DNA of 64,000 nucleotides from DATCMU01 sp036563245 (GTDB taxonomy: Bacteria; Pseudomonadota; Alphaproteobacteria; Rhizobiales; Devosiaceae). Shown here piece by piece: positions 33,913 to 42,331 of the stretch (its first letter is position 1; each line of letters starts with the position of its first letter). A model generated the notes under the pieces. That model saw only the letters and a list, made by a program, of their open reading frames with translations. It was not told where the DNA came from and did no database searches. Both the position numbers and the translations under genes were made by a program. The stretch is from positions 33,435 through 97,434 of the forward strand of contig DATCMU010000037.1 of NCBI GenBank assembly GCA_036563245.1. Reading direction: 5' to 3'.

Positions 33913-34506
33913 ATGGTGACGACGCGCGGGAATGCCCGTATGCTCGATCCATTAGAATTTGCGAAAGTTCCGGAATTGGAAGACGGCCAGGAAAAAGCGT
34001 CGGCGGTTTCAATCGGTCCGCGACTGATGGCCTCGGCAGGCTTCGAGGCGCTCTATTCCGAAGGCATGCGCCTGATCGAGGATGTTGCCGCCTATCTCGA
34101 CGGACCGGGGCGCAGCGAAAGCCGCGACCTGGGCCGGGATGCTTCATTCGTCTATGCGACCGAATCGATGCGCCTGACCACGCGACTGATGCAGCTCGCA
34201 TCGTGGCTCTTGCTGCAGAAGGCGGTCAACGAAGGCGAGATTTCCGCCGACAGCGCCAGGTCGGAAAAGGAAAAGGTCCGGTTCTCCGCGACACCCTCCG
34301 AGCGCGGCGGGCCGGGCTGGGACGATTTGCCCGCACGCCTGCGCGATTTCATTCTCAAGGGCGACAGGCTGTTCGAGCGCGTCATGCAGTTCGACAGGCT
34401 CGAGCGGGGCAACCTCCCCCAGCAGCCCAATTCGAAAACCAACGGGATTGCGGACCAGATGGCACGCCTCTCCGCCGCATTCGGACCTGCCAAGATTACG
34501 CGGTGA
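33913..34506 (+). CDS. rcdA: RcdA-family regulator of CtrA degradation (DUF1465)
   Basis: A 197-residue DUF1465 protein. In Caulobacter, RcdA is an adaptor that, with CpdR and PopA, helps ClpXP degrade CtrA and other cell-cycle proteins. Family features: EALYSEGMRLIEDVAAYLDG, then FVYATESMRLTTRLMQLASW with LLLQKAVNEGEIS, forming the three-helix bundle, and a C-terminal stretch with LPARLRDFILKG. It is longer than Caulobacter RcdA by about 25 residues, partly at the N terminus. An ATG at 33940 may be the true start, as neither start has a strong ribosome site. Confidence 0.88.
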   Translation: MVTTRGNARMLDPLEFAKVPELEDGQEKASAVSIGPRLMASAGFEALYSEGMRLIEDVAAYLDGPGRSESRDLGRDASFVYATESMRLTTRLMQLASWLLLQKAVNEGEISADSARSEKEKVRFSATPSERGGPGWDDLPARLRDFILKGDRLFERVMQFDRLERGNLPQQPNSKTNGIADQMARLSAAFGPAKITR

Positions 34507-34532
34507 AGCATGGCCTGACGTCTCATGCGTGA

Positions 34533-34560
34533 CAAAAAACCCGGCCTTGCGAGCCGGGTT
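34533..34560 (-). terminator. Terminator of rpmE (bidirectional with rcdA)
   Basis: AACCCGGC (34538-34545) pairs with GCCGGGTT (34553-34560). On the minus strand the stem is followed by a T-run (AAAAAA at 34533-34539 on plus), right for rpmE. In the plus direction the stem is followed by TTTGTC, so it may also end rcdA. Confidence 0.85.
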
Positions 34561-34586
34561 TGTCGAACGCGATCGAAAGGCGGGGC

Positions 34587-34811
34587 TTACGAGCCCAGAA
34601 TGCCCTTGAACTTTTCCTTGAAGCGCGAGACGCGGCCGCCGCGATCCATGAGCTGTCCCGTGCCGCCGGTCCATGCCGGGTGCGTGTTGCAGTCGATGTC
34701 GAGGCGCAGGGTGTCCCCTTCAGACCCATAGGTCGAACGCGTCTTGTATTCTGTCCCGTCCGTCATCACCACGGTGATGGTGTGGTAGTCCGGATGGATG
34801 TCCTTCTTCAT
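34587..34811 (-). CDS. rpmE: Ribosomal protein bL31
   Basis: A 74-residue large-subunit protein that bridges the subunits. It starts MKKDIHPDYHTITVVMTDG and has EGDTLRLDIDCNTHPAWTGG and GRVSRFKEKFKG, matching alphaproteobacterial bL31 without the CxxC zinc motif. The ATG at 34811 gives the family start; an ATG two codons upstream exists. AAGGGCG lies upstream. A GC-rich hairpin is found in its leader. Confidence 0.96.
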   Translation of the reverse strand: MKKDIHPDYHTITVVMTDGTEYKTRSTYGSEGDTLRLDIDCNTHPAWTGGTGQLMDRGGRVSRFKEKFKGILGS

Positions 34812-34833
34812 GGTCATCGCCCTTGAAATCAAA

Positions 34834-34852
34834 CGGGCGCCGCGGGCGCCCG
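34834..34852 (-). promoter_or_regulatory. Leader hairpin upstream of rpmE
   Basis: Perfect 8-bp stem CGGGCGCC (34834-34841) with GGCGCCCG (34845-34852), GCG loop, 23 bases before the rpmE start codon. Could be a feedback site for bL31; this is inference only. Confidence 0.4.
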
Positions 34853-35019
34853 GGAAATTGCTGCCGATTGCTGGCGGCCTTTTAGCCAAAAAGACTGCCA
34901 AGAGCAAGAGCAAGTGGAGGCGCAGGACGGGCGCAAGGGTGTTGCGGGTCACCGCGCACCTGCCTATGTAGGGGCAGCCGGCCGCGCAGTTGGCTCACGA
35001 TTGCCAAAAAGGTTATGCG

Positions 35020-36876
35020 ATGACGGATACTACAGCCGAGCGGGACAGCGCCGCACGCTCGGAAAAACCAGATGCCGGCGAAGCCGGAACCCCGAGGACC
35101 ATCGAGCGGGTCCGCAAGTTGCGACCACTGCGGCGCCTGTTGCCGTTCGTGCTGCATTATCCGGTTCGGCTTGGGTTGACCCTGTTCTTTCTCATCGTCG
35201 CGGCCGTGGCGCAGCTGTCGATCCCCGCGACGGCAGGGCGGTTGATCGACGTCGGCTTCGTGACCAAGAACCTCGACAAGGTCTCCGAATATGGTGGCCT
35301 CATCGTTCTTATCGCCCTGGTAATGGCGCTCGCCGCCGGGGGGCGCTTCTATTTCATATCGGTGATTGGCGAGCGGGTGCTCACCGATCTAAGGCGCGCG
35401 GTTTTCGACCATCTCCTGACGCTCGACGCGACCTTTTTCGACACCCACAGGGTGGGTGAACTGACGTCGCGGCTCAACGGCGACGTGGCGACGGTGCGCG
35501 CCGCCGTGGGGTCTACGGCGTCGCTGGCGCTTCGGTCGCTGGTCACGGTCATCGGGGCCGTGGTGATGATGTTCCTGACCAGTCCGCGCCTTGCGCTCGC
35601 CGTGGTGGTCGTCGGGCCGATTATCATCATCCCGATTCTCGTTTTCGGCCGGCGGCTGCGCAAGATGTCGCGCAAGACGCAGGACAGGCTGGCGGACCTG
35701 TCGGCCATGGCTACTGAAGCGCTGAGTTCCACCAAGACGGTCAAGGCCTTCGTGCAGGAAAAGGCACAGTCCGAGGCTTATTCGGTGAAGGCGGAGGCCA
35801 GTTTTCAGGCTGAATCCAAGCGGTTGCTGGCCCGCGCGGCGCTGATCATCATGGTCACCTTCCTGACCACGGCGGCGCTGGTGGGGCTGGTTTGGTTCGG
35901 CGCGCGTTCGGTCTTCGACGGATCGGTGACCGTAGGGGAACTCAGTCAGTTCGTTGTCTACGCCATCATGGCATCGGGTTCGCTGACCGGCATGTCGGAA
36001 CTGTTCGGCACCTTCCAGCAGGTGGCAGGCGCCACCGAACGGCTCACCGAGATCCTTGACACCGAGACTCTTCTGCCGCTTCCCGCAAATCCGAAGGCCA
36101 TGCCGGTGCCGCCACATGGTCGGGTCGAATTCCGCAATGTCGACTTCGCCTATCTCACGCGCGACAACGAGACCGTACTGCGGGACGTATCCTTCTCGGT
36201 TGATCCCGGCGAGACGGTGGCGTTGGTGGGGCCTTCAGGGGCGGGAAAGTCGACTGTGTTCGCGCTTCTGCAGCGCTTCTACGACGTTAAGTCGGGGGCA
36301 GTGCTGGTCGACGGGCTCGACGTGCGCGATGTCGACACGGCGGTTCTCAGGAAGCGGTTCGCCTATGTCGAACAGGAATCGGTGATGTTTGCCGGCACGG
36401 TTGCCGAGAACATCCGCTTCGGCAAGCCCGAGGCCACTGATGAGGAAGTCGAGGCGGCAGCGCGGGCGGCCCTGGTGCACGATTTCGTGATCAATCTCGA
36501 TCATGGCTACGATTCCATCGTGGGCGAGCGGGGCGTGATGCTGTCCGGGGGGCAAAAACAGCGTGTCGCCATTGCACGCGCGCTGCTCAAGGACGCGCCG
36601 ATCCTCCTGCTCGACGAGGCGACATCCGCCCTCGATGCGCAGAGCGAACACCTGGTACAGGTGGCGCTCGAACGCCTCATGGCGGGGCGGACGACGCTGG
36701 TGATCGCCCACCGGCTGGCGACCATCCGCGATGCGGACCGCATTCTGGTGTTCGACGAAGGCCGGGTGATCGACCAGGGCACCCATGACGAGCTGGTGGC
36801 CAAGGACGGCCGCTATGCAGAGCTGGCGAAATTGCAGTTCCGTCTCGACACGCCCGCCGAGGCACTGGCTGGCTGA
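35020..36876 (+). CDS. ABC-type exporter, fused membrane and ATPase (MsbA/ABCB-like)
   Basis: A 618-residue half-transporter: six membrane helices (about 50-340), then an ATPase domain (about 375-605) with Walker A GPSGAGKST, Q-loop AYVEQESVMFAG, signature MLSGGQKQRVAIARALL, Walker B LLLDEATSALD and H-loop IAHRLATI. It would dimerise and export a lipid or drug-like compound. The start at 35020 is supported by AAAAAGG upstream; a TTG at 34990 adds ten residues. A polar 40-residue N terminus precedes the first helix. Not linked to other genes; substrate unknown. Confidence 0.92.
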   Translation: MTDTTAERDSAARSEKPDAGEAGTPRTIERVRKLRPLRRLLPFVLHYPVRLGLTLFFLIVAAVAQLSIPATAGRLIDVGFVTKNLDKVSEYGGLIVLIALVMALAAGGRFYFISVIGERVLTDLRRAVFDHLLTLDATFFDTHRVGELTSRLNGDVATVRAAVGSTASLALRSLVTVIGAVVMMFLTSPRLALAVVVVGPIIIIPILVFGRRLRKMSRKTQDRLADLSAMATEALSSTKTVKAFVQEKAQSEAYSVKAEASFQAESKRLLARAALIIMVTFLTTAALVGLVWFGARSVFDGSVTVGELSQFVVYAIMASGSLTGMSELFGTFQQVAGATERLTEILDTETLLPLPANPKAMPVPPHGRVEFRNVDFAYLTRDNETVLRDVSFSVDPGETVALVGPSGAGKSTVFALLQRFYDVKSGAVLVDGLDVRDVDTAVLRKRFAYVEQESVMFAGTVAENIRFGKPEATDEEVEAAARAALVHDFVINLDHGYDSIVGERGVMLSGGQKQRVAIARALLKDAPILLLDEATSALDAQSEHLVQVALERLMAGRTTLVIAHRLATIRDADRILVFDEGRVIDQGTHDELVAKDGRYAELAKLQFRLDTPAEALAG

Positions 36877-36877
36877 A

Positions 36878-36974
36878 GCATGTTCAGGAAAAGTGGGTAC
36901 CGGTTTTCCGTTTCGAACATGCGACTATTCAATGACCTGAACCATGCGTTTTGATTCCATCAAAACGTGACACG
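36878..36974 (+). repeat. Rhizobial palindromic intergenic repeat, copy C with downstream hairpin
   Basis: Perfect terminal inverted repeat GCATGTTC (36878-36885) and GAACATGC (36915-36922) around AGGAAAAGTGGGTACCGG. It is followed by ACTATTCAATGACCTG and a second hairpin CGTTTTGAT (36947-36955)/ATCAAAACG (36959-36967). The first part closely matches copy B at 26364. It starts right after the ABC exporter stop and may act as its 3' hairpin. Confidence 0.85.
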
Positions 36975-37006
36975 GTCTGAGCCGGCCCTGCCGTTTCCTC
37001 ACGCAC

Positions 37007-38053
37007 TCAGTTCGTTGCGTTCGTGGTCGAGGAATCCGCCGAAGTCAGCTTGAATTCGATGCGGCGGTTCTTGGCGTAGGCTTCCGGAGTGTCCGCGGGA
37101 TCGATGGGGTGGTATTCGCCAAAGCCGGCGGCAACCAGCCGGTCGGGTGGAACGCCTTGGCTGATCAGGTATTTTGCGACCGAAACGGCGCGCGCGGCGG
37201 AAAGCTCCCAGTTGGATGGGAATTGCGGAGTATTGATCGGCCGTTTGTCGGTGAAGCCGTCCACTTCAAGCACCCAGGGAATATCGCCCGGGATTTCGGC
37301 GGCCAGTTGCACGATGGCGTCGGCGATCTTGGCAAGTTCGAGTTGTCCGGTGTCTGAAATCGTTGCCTGTCCGGCGGGGAACAGCACTTCGGACTGGAAC
37401 ACGAAACGATCCCCGACGATCTCGATGTCGGGGCGGTCGGCGAGGATCTTGCGCAGGCGGCCGAAGAAGTCCGAGCGATATTGCGCCAGATCCTGAACAC
37501 GCTGGGCGAGCGCAAGGTTCAATCGTCGACCGAGATCGGCAATCTTGGTGCGGCTCTCGGTGTCGCGTGCCTCGGACGCATCCAGGGCTTGGGACAATGC
37601 GGCAATCTGGGCCCGCAGGGCCGCCAGTTGCTGGTTGAGCAGGACCACCTGGGCATTGGCTTCGCGCGAGAGCTCCTTTTGTGCGTCGAGATCGGAACTC
37701 AAGGCCGCAATCTTTGCGTCCTTGTCGCCCGTGCCGGCTCCCAGGCCTGCCAACTGGTTGGAGAGGCTGGCGTTTTCAGCCTTGGTGGAACTGAGGGTGG
37801 CGGTGAGGGTGGCGACGGTATCCTGCAGGTCGGAGGACTTGGCGCGCTCGAGCTGGAGCATGTCGGTGAGTTCGGCGATCTGCGCATTGAGCCGCGAAAG
37901 GGCGGTGTCCTTGCCCAGGATTTCCTGGCCGAGCATGAACTGGGCGAGAACGAAAATGGAGAGCAGGAACATGATGACAAGCAGCAGGCTGGACAGGGCG
38001 TCAACGAAGCCCGGCCAGTAGTTCGCCCGTTCCTGTCTGCGCGCTCGTGCCAA
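37007..38053 (-). CDS. MotB/OmpA-like peptidoglycan-binding stator subunit
   Basis: A 348-residue inner-membrane protein: short basic N terminus, one helix (about 15-40) bearing Asp18 in GFVDALSSLLLVIMFLL, where MotB and ExbD carry their proton-binding Asp, then a long coiled coil (about 50-185), then an OmpA-type domain with VDGFTDKRPI and NRRIEFKL. This is the layout of a stator subunit that grips peptidoglycan and is driven by ion flow through its MotA-like partner two genes upstream. No flagellar or Tol genes are adjacent. ZorB of the Zorya defence system looks similar, but no Zorya partner genes follow. Confidence 0.88.
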   Translation of the reverse strand: MARARRQERANYWPGFVDALSSLLLVIMFLLSIFVLAQFMLGQEILGKDTALSRLNAQIAELTDMLQLERAKSSDLQDTVATLTATLSSTKAENASLSNQLAGLGAGTGDKDAKIAALSSDLDAQKELSREANAQVVLLNQQLAALRAQIAALSQALDASEARDTESRTKIADLGRRLNLALAQRVQDLAQYRSDFFGRLRKILADRPDIEIVGDRFVFQSEVLFPAGQATISDTGQLELAKIADAIVQLAAEIPGDIPWVLEVDGFTDKRPINTPQFPSNWELSAARAVSVAKYLISQGVPPDRLVAAGFGEYHPIDPADTPEAYAKNRRIEFKLTSADSSTTNATN

Positions 38054-38083
38054 TTGCCTGTCCTCAGTCCCTCGTTGTCCCGC

Positions 38084-38509
38084 TCATGCCGGCAGGTGGA
38101 TGGCGCCGGTGTCGTCGATCGTGAAGCCGGGATTGTGCGCCACTTCCCAATAGTGGCCGTCGGGATCCCTGAAATATCCCGAATAGCCGCCCCAGAACGC
38201 CTCTTCGGCAGGTTTGGCGATCCTGGCCCCTGCGGCCTCTGCTTCCGCCAGTATGCGGTCGACGTCCTGCCGGCTCCGCGCATTGTAGGCCAGCGTCACA
38301 GCCGCGTTGCCGCTCTTCTCGACGTCGGCATCGGCGTCTTTGGCGAGCGCGGCAAAGGGGTAGAGGCTCACGATCATTCCGCCGCACTGGAAAAACGCGA
38401 CACCTTCGGTGAACCTGGCGGATGCGTGCCAGCCCAACCTCTCATAGAAGGCCTTCGCCGCCTCAAGGTCCGCAACTCCGAGCGTGACAAGGGAGAGCCG
38501 CTGTTCCAT
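38084..38509 (-). CDS. VOC family (glyoxalase-like) protein
   Basis: A 141-residue vicinal-oxygen-chelate fold protein with two beta-alpha-beta-beta-beta halves: LSLVTLGVADLEAAKAFYER opens the first and GYSGYFRDPDGHYWEVAHN closes the second, where the Glu of WEVAHN is a typical metal ligand. Members include dioxygenases, isomerases and resistance proteins; the reaction cannot be named. Oddly it is placed between the two stator-like genes, 11 bp after one and 30 bp before the other, so the three are surely one transcript. Confidence 0.9.
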   Translation of the reverse strand: MEQRLSLVTLGVADLEAAKAFYERLGWHASARFTEGVAFFQCGGMIVSLYPFAALAKDADADVEKSGNAAVTLAYNARSRQDVDRILAEAEAAGARIAKPAEEAFWGGYSGYFRDPDGHYWEVAHNPGFTIDDTGAIHLPA

Positions 38510-38520
38510 GGCGCCGACCC

Positions 38521-39537
38521 CTAGTTCGTGTGGTCCTGGTCGCGCGCATTGTCGAGCTCGCCTTCCTCCATCATCGCCTCGATGAGTTCGCGCAGCTTGC
38601 GGTTCGTTTCGCCCTGCTCGACGATGTGGGTGCGCAAATCGTCCTGTTCGGCCCTGATATGCTTGACCAGTCCGTCGATGCCCTTGGCCAGTTCCGCCAT
38701 CGCCCTGATCGCGTTCTGCGACGAATTCGAACTCTGCATCGTGGCGCCGAGCGTCTCGATCATCGACTGGATTTCGGTGCCCGATGCGCCGAACCCCGAG
38801 GCCTGCAGCATGGTCATGGGGTGGTCGAGCTCGGTCATCGAGGACATCCAGTCCTCCAGGTCGGTATAGAACGCATTCTGTGCCTGGCCGGTCTGCAGGT
38901 CGAGAAAGCCCAGGACCAGCGAGCCGGCGAGACCGAACAGCGAGGACGAGAAGGCGGTGCCCATGCCCGAAAGCGGCGCGCGCAGGCCGTCCTTGAGATT
39001 GGCAAACAGATCGGCCGTGTTGCCATTGGTCACATCGAGGCTCTGGATGACGCTGGAAACCGAGGAAACGGTCTGCAACAGGCCATAGAAGGTGCCCAGC
39101 AGGCCCAGGAACACCAGCAGGCCGGTGAGGTAGCGCGACGTATCCTTGGCCTCGTCCAGCCGATTACCCACCGAATCCAGGATCGAGCGCATGGATGCCG
39201 GGGTGATGATCGCCTCGCCCAGCCGGTCGCGCAGGATTGCCGCGACCTGGGAGAGCAAGACCGGCGGGCGTCCATTTTCGGCGAGACGGCCTTCCTGCAG
39301 GGAATTGACCCAGCGCACTTCGGGAATGAGGCGCAACACCTGCAGGAAGCTGAGAACGATGCCGATGAACAGCACCGCCAGGATCAGGCTGTTGATGAAT
39401 GGGTTGGACCAGAAGGCGGTCACCAGAAACGGCGTGAGGATGACCGCGACCAGCGCCACGAGAACAAGAAAGATGACGATCTTGATGAGATAGACCGTCG
39501 GACTGGCAAGCCTGTAGGGATCGTATCGCTCTGTCAT
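38521..39537 (-). CDS. MotA/TolQ/ExbB-family proton channel protein
   Basis: A 338-residue inner-membrane protein with four predicted helices (about 15-40, 46-66, 134-155, 188-210). The channel signatures are GLLVFLGLLGTFYGLLQTV and GMGTAFSSSLFGLAGSLVLG, matching MotA/ExbB domains. A C-terminal cytoplasmic tail of about 110 residues is helical and ends in ELIEAMMEEGELDNARDQ. The ATG at 39537 gives the usual short N terminus; a frame extension to 39561 is less likely. It should form a proton-driven stator with the MotB/OmpA-like product encoded after the VOC gene. Confidence 0.9.
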   Translation of the reverse strand: MTERYDPYRLASPTVYLIKIVIFLVLVALVAVILTPFLVTAFWSNPFINSLILAVLFIGIVLSFLQVLRLIPEVRWVNSLQEGRLAENGRPPVLLSQVAAILRDRLGEAIITPASMRSILDSVGNRLDEAKDTSRYLTGLLVFLGLLGTFYGLLQTVSSVSSVIQSLDVTNGNTADLFANLKDGLRAPLSGMGTAFSSSLFGLAGSLVLGFLDLQTGQAQNAFYTDLEDWMSSMTELDHPMTMLQASGFGASGTEIQSMIETLGATMQSSNSSQNAIRAMAELAKGIDGLVKHIRAEQDDLRTHIVEQGETNRKLRELIEAMMEEGELDNARDQDHTN

Positions 39538-39629
39538 GGCTCTTCGCGAAGACTCCCGCACTGATTTGGGGCCAGACTAGTCAGCCCCACGTGAAGTGAC
39601 AATGGTCTTGGACGGAACTGGCCGCGCGT

Positions 39630-40421
39630 TCAGCGGATTTCTGCAAGGGCCTTGAGCAGATCGCGGTGCACGATCTCGTTGCCCGCAACGATTCCGCCAT
39701 TGGCGAACATGCCGTTGCCGCCGGAAAAATCGGTGACGAAACCGCCCGCCTCGCGGATCATCAGGATGCCGGCCGCCATGTCCCAGGGGTGCAGGGCATT
39801 CTCGAACATCGCATCGAACCGGCCCGCCGCGACCCAGGCCAGATCCACCGAGGCAGCGCCAAACCGGCGCAGCCCGGAAATGGCCGGAATGATATGGGCG
39901 GCGCGGCGCAAGGCGAGCGCGTCTTCCGGGCGACCTGCGGACTGGATGCCCGTTACCACCACGCAATCGGCCAGGTGCCTGCGTCCGCCGACCCGCAAGC
40001 GGCGGTCGTTCACGTATGCGCCGCCACCGCGCTCGGCGGTGAACAGCTCATCAGTCGCCGGATTGTAGATGACGCCGGCGACGATTTCGCCATTGCGCTC
40101 AAGCCCGATCGAGACGGCGAAATAGGGAATGCCATGCAGGAAATTGGTGGTGCCATCCAGTGGATCGACAATCCAGCGGTGCTGCCCGTCGGTTCCCGCG
40201 ACGCTGCCTCCTTCCTCCATGAGAAAGGAATAGGTGGGCCGGGCCTTCATGAGTTCGTCGAACACGATCTTTTCGGCCCGCCGGTCCGCATTGGAGACGA
40301 AGTCGGCCGGCCCCTTGCGGCTGACCTGCAGGTTTTCCACCTCGCCGAAATCGCGGATCAGGGAACGGCCTGCCTTGAGGGCGGCCTGGACCATGATGTT
40401 GAGAAGGGCAGTGCGGGCCAT
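39630..40421 (-). CDS. Inositol monophosphatase family protein (SuhB-like)
   Basis: A 263-residue magnesium-dependent phosphatase. Metal-site motifs appear in order: Glu in SFLMEEGGS, then WIVDPLDGTTNFLHG (DPLDGT), and the last Asp in ALHPWDMAAGILMIREAGG. Substrates in this family include inositol phosphates and other sugar phosphates; SuhB also has a role in rRNA transcription antitermination. About 107 bp after the Sel1-repeat gene and 92 bp before the MotA-like gene, all leftward. Confidence 0.93.
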   Translation of the reverse strand: MARTALLNIMVQAALKAGRSLIRDFGEVENLQVSRKGPADFVSNADRRAEKIVFDELMKARPTYSFLMEEGGSVAGTDGQHRWIVDPLDGTTNFLHGIPYFAVSIGLERNGEIVAGVIYNPATDELFTAERGGGAYVNDRRLRVGGRRHLADCVVVTGIQSAGRPEDALALRRAAHIIPAISGLRRFGAASVDLAWVAAGRFDAMFENALHPWDMAAGILMIREAGGFVTDFSGGNGMFANGGIVAGNEIVHRDLLKALAEIR

Positions 40422-40528
40422 CGGGTGTTCCTGGTGCAGTGGGAGCGAACGACTGGAGGTGAGGGCGCGCGGGGCGCTCCCGCAAGAAGCGTTACGCGAG
40501 TGGCTTTTGCCCTAATCGGCCCCGCGGT

Positions 40529-41539
40529 TCAAGGGGACTTCGAAGCCGTGGCCGGATCGGGTGCCGAATCAGGCGCCTTGCCGGGCCAATATCTGGCGCG
40601 CTGCTCGGCCTTCGCCAGGTCGTCGGGCGATATCGACACAAGGAGCTTGTCGAGGGACGGATCGTTCAGGCCCTGGCGCCGGGCAAGCGCGCGCCACATC
40701 GCGGCACTCTGCAGGTCGAGATCGACCCCTTCGCCGACGGCGAGCATCTTGGCATAGCGGTTCTGGGCTACGGGGTTGCCGGCCTCGGCCGCCCTGGCAT
40801 ACCAGCGCGCCGCCGCGTGCAGGTCCCTGGTCACCCCCTGACCCAGATAGAGCATTGTGGCGTAGTCCACCTGGGCGGCAATCAGCCCCTGCGCCGCAGC
40901 AAGCCCGGTCTCGTGTGCCCCGAGTTCCGGATTGGGGGCAACGCCGGCGCCCTCGATGAGCATCGTGCCGTAATCGTATTGCGCTTCGGCGAGCCCGCCG
41001 TCTGCGGCTTCCTTCATCAATTGGGCGGCGCGAATGGCGTCGGGCTTGACGTCGACGCCCTGAACGTAAAGCAGGGCGAGATTGTACTTGGCAGGAAGAT
41101 ATCCGGCATTGGCGGCCTTTTCGAACAGCGTTGCGGCCTTTGCGGAGTTCTTTTCGACGCCGTTGCCCTGCTGGTAGAGCAAGGCCAGTGCGAACGATGC
41201 GTGGTAGTCCCCGTTCTTGTCGGCCAGTGCGTACCATGAAGCGGCGCGCTTGAGGTCCTGCGCGACGCCAAGGCCATTTGCGTAGAGTTCGGCGATCAGT
41301 GTCTGCGCGGTCGCGTCGTCCTCTTTCGCCCGGGGGAGGGCCAGCGCGAGTGCTGTGAGATAGTAACCGCGCTGATAGGCGCCGTATGCCTCGTCCACCG
41401 GCGCACGCGGACCCAGGACCTCCTTTGAGATATCGGCGGCACTCGGCTTGCCCGTTGCATCGCTTGCGGCGCCCTGCGCCAACGCGCCCGCGGCGGAGAA
41501 CGCAAGCAGCACCAGAATGGCGACCGCCCGGCGCATCAT
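40529..41539 (-). CDS. Exported Sel1-like (TPR) repeat protein
   Basis: A 336-residue protein with a signal peptide (cleavage after GALAQ) and about six Sel1-type repeats between residues 60 and 290, for example DYHASFALALLYQQGNGVEK and LPAKYNLALLYVQGVDVKPD. These build a curved surface for protein binding in the periplasm. The ATG at 41539 overlaps the stop of the ThiE-like gene (ATGA); the longer upstream frame is that gene's shadow. The partner is unknown; the Sel1 fold is often linked to cell-envelope or division processes. Confidence 0.9.
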   Translation of the reverse strand: MMRRAVAILVLLAFSAAGALAQGAASDATGKPSAADISKEVLGPRAPVDEAYGAYQRGYYLTALALALPRAKEDDATAQTLIAELYANGLGVAQDLKRAASWYALADKNGDYHASFALALLYQQGNGVEKNSAKAATLFEKAANAGYLPAKYNLALLYVQGVDVKPDAIRAAQLMKEAADGGLAEAQYDYGTMLIEGAGVAPNPELGAHETGLAAAQGLIAAQVDYATMLYLGQGVTRDLHAAARWYARAAEAGNPVAQNRYAKMLAVGEGVDLDLQSAAMWRALARRQGLNDPSLDKLLVSISPDDLAKAEQRARYWPGKAPDSAPDPATASKSP

Positions 41540-42138
41540 GACACTCCGAGTTGTCGGGCTATTTCGGCAATGGCGACGTCCGGGCCATCCTTTGCCGTCC
41601 AGACAATGTCGCCCAGGGCGATGAACTCGATATTTGTCTCGCCCAGGTCGGGAATATCGGCCGCGCCCGGCGCGAGCACGGCGGGAATTTCGAAAGTCTC
41701 GGCCCACCATTCGGCGAGTTCACGTGCCTCCGGGTCGGGGGACCCATCGACCGACCCGAAAAAGACGTAGTCGACTTCCGCCTCGCCCCTGACCATCGCG
41801 TCGTGCCGCGAATGAACGTCACCGGCGCCAACAATGCATTCGGGCCTCAGGTGCTCCACGGCATCGCGGATCGCATCCGTACCGCCCTGCATGTGGACGC
41901 CGTCGGCCCCAAGTTTCTTCACATCGTCGGGCAGCCCGTCGATCAGTACCGCGCAGTCGCTGGCCTGGGCCACCGGCACCACGCTGCGGATCAGGCGGGC
42001 ATAGGCCTGCGGGCTTGTGGCGCCGTTGGGCAGCAACAGCGCGGCGACCGGCGCTGCGGCCAGTACCCGGCCCAGCAGGTCCGGAAAGCTCGATGCTTCG
42101 GCATTCCGGGGGGCAACAAGAAAGATCTGTGCGGCCAT
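41536..42138 (-). CDS. Thiamine phosphate synthase-like TIM-barrel protein
   Basis: A 200-residue protein of the ThiE/TenI superfamily. Barrel strands are seen in AQIFLVAPR, CAVLIDGLPDDVKKLGADGVHM and EVDYVFFGSVDGS. In true ThiE the substrate loops are GVHLGQxD and GPxFxTxTK; here they read GVHMQGGTD and GSVDGSPDPEA, so key residues for pyrimidine and pyrophosphate binding are missing. It is probably not a working thiamine phosphate synthase. The ATG at 42138 begins MAAQIFLVAPRN; a TTG at 42168 extends it. Preceded by the terminator of the aldolase gene. Confidence 0.8.
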   Translation of the reverse strand: MAAQIFLVAPRNAEASSFPDLLGRVLAAAPVAALLLPNGATSPQAYARLIRSVVPVAQASDCAVLIDGLPDDVKKLGADGVHMQGGTDAIRDAVEHLRPECIVGAGDVHSRHDAMVRGEAEVDYVFFGSVDGSPDPEARELAEWWAETFEIPAVLAPGAADIPDLGETNIEFIALGDIVWTAKDGPDVAIAEIARQLGVS

Positions 42139-42272
42139 GCGTATCTGCAAACTCCGTTCCGCCGGCACTCATGTCCCGAAAAGCCATCGATGCGCAAGTG
42201 CGACATCCTCGGCTGTGTCCGCCGGCGATGCGAAAAGCCGCTCTTTGCGGCGAATCCGTGTGCAGGATGCAG

Positions 42273-42300
42273 CAAAAAGGGACGCCATTTGGGCGCCCCT
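42273..42300 (-). terminator. Intrinsic terminator of the tkt-gap-pgk-fba operon
   Basis: On the minus strand AGGGGCGCC (42300-42292) pairs with GGCGTCCCT (42286-42278), one G-U pair, followed by a TTTTT tail (42278-42274). It lies 32 bp after the aldolase stop. Confidence 0.88.
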
Positions 42301-42331
42301 TGCAAGATTTTCGCGGCTGGATCGGAGGCCG

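Noticed and set aside
37007..39537. Zorya anti-phage system
   Set aside because: ZorA/ZorB-like layout only; no ZorC, ZorD or ZorE genes nearby, and the neighbours are housekeeping genes. Kept as a motor of unknown function.
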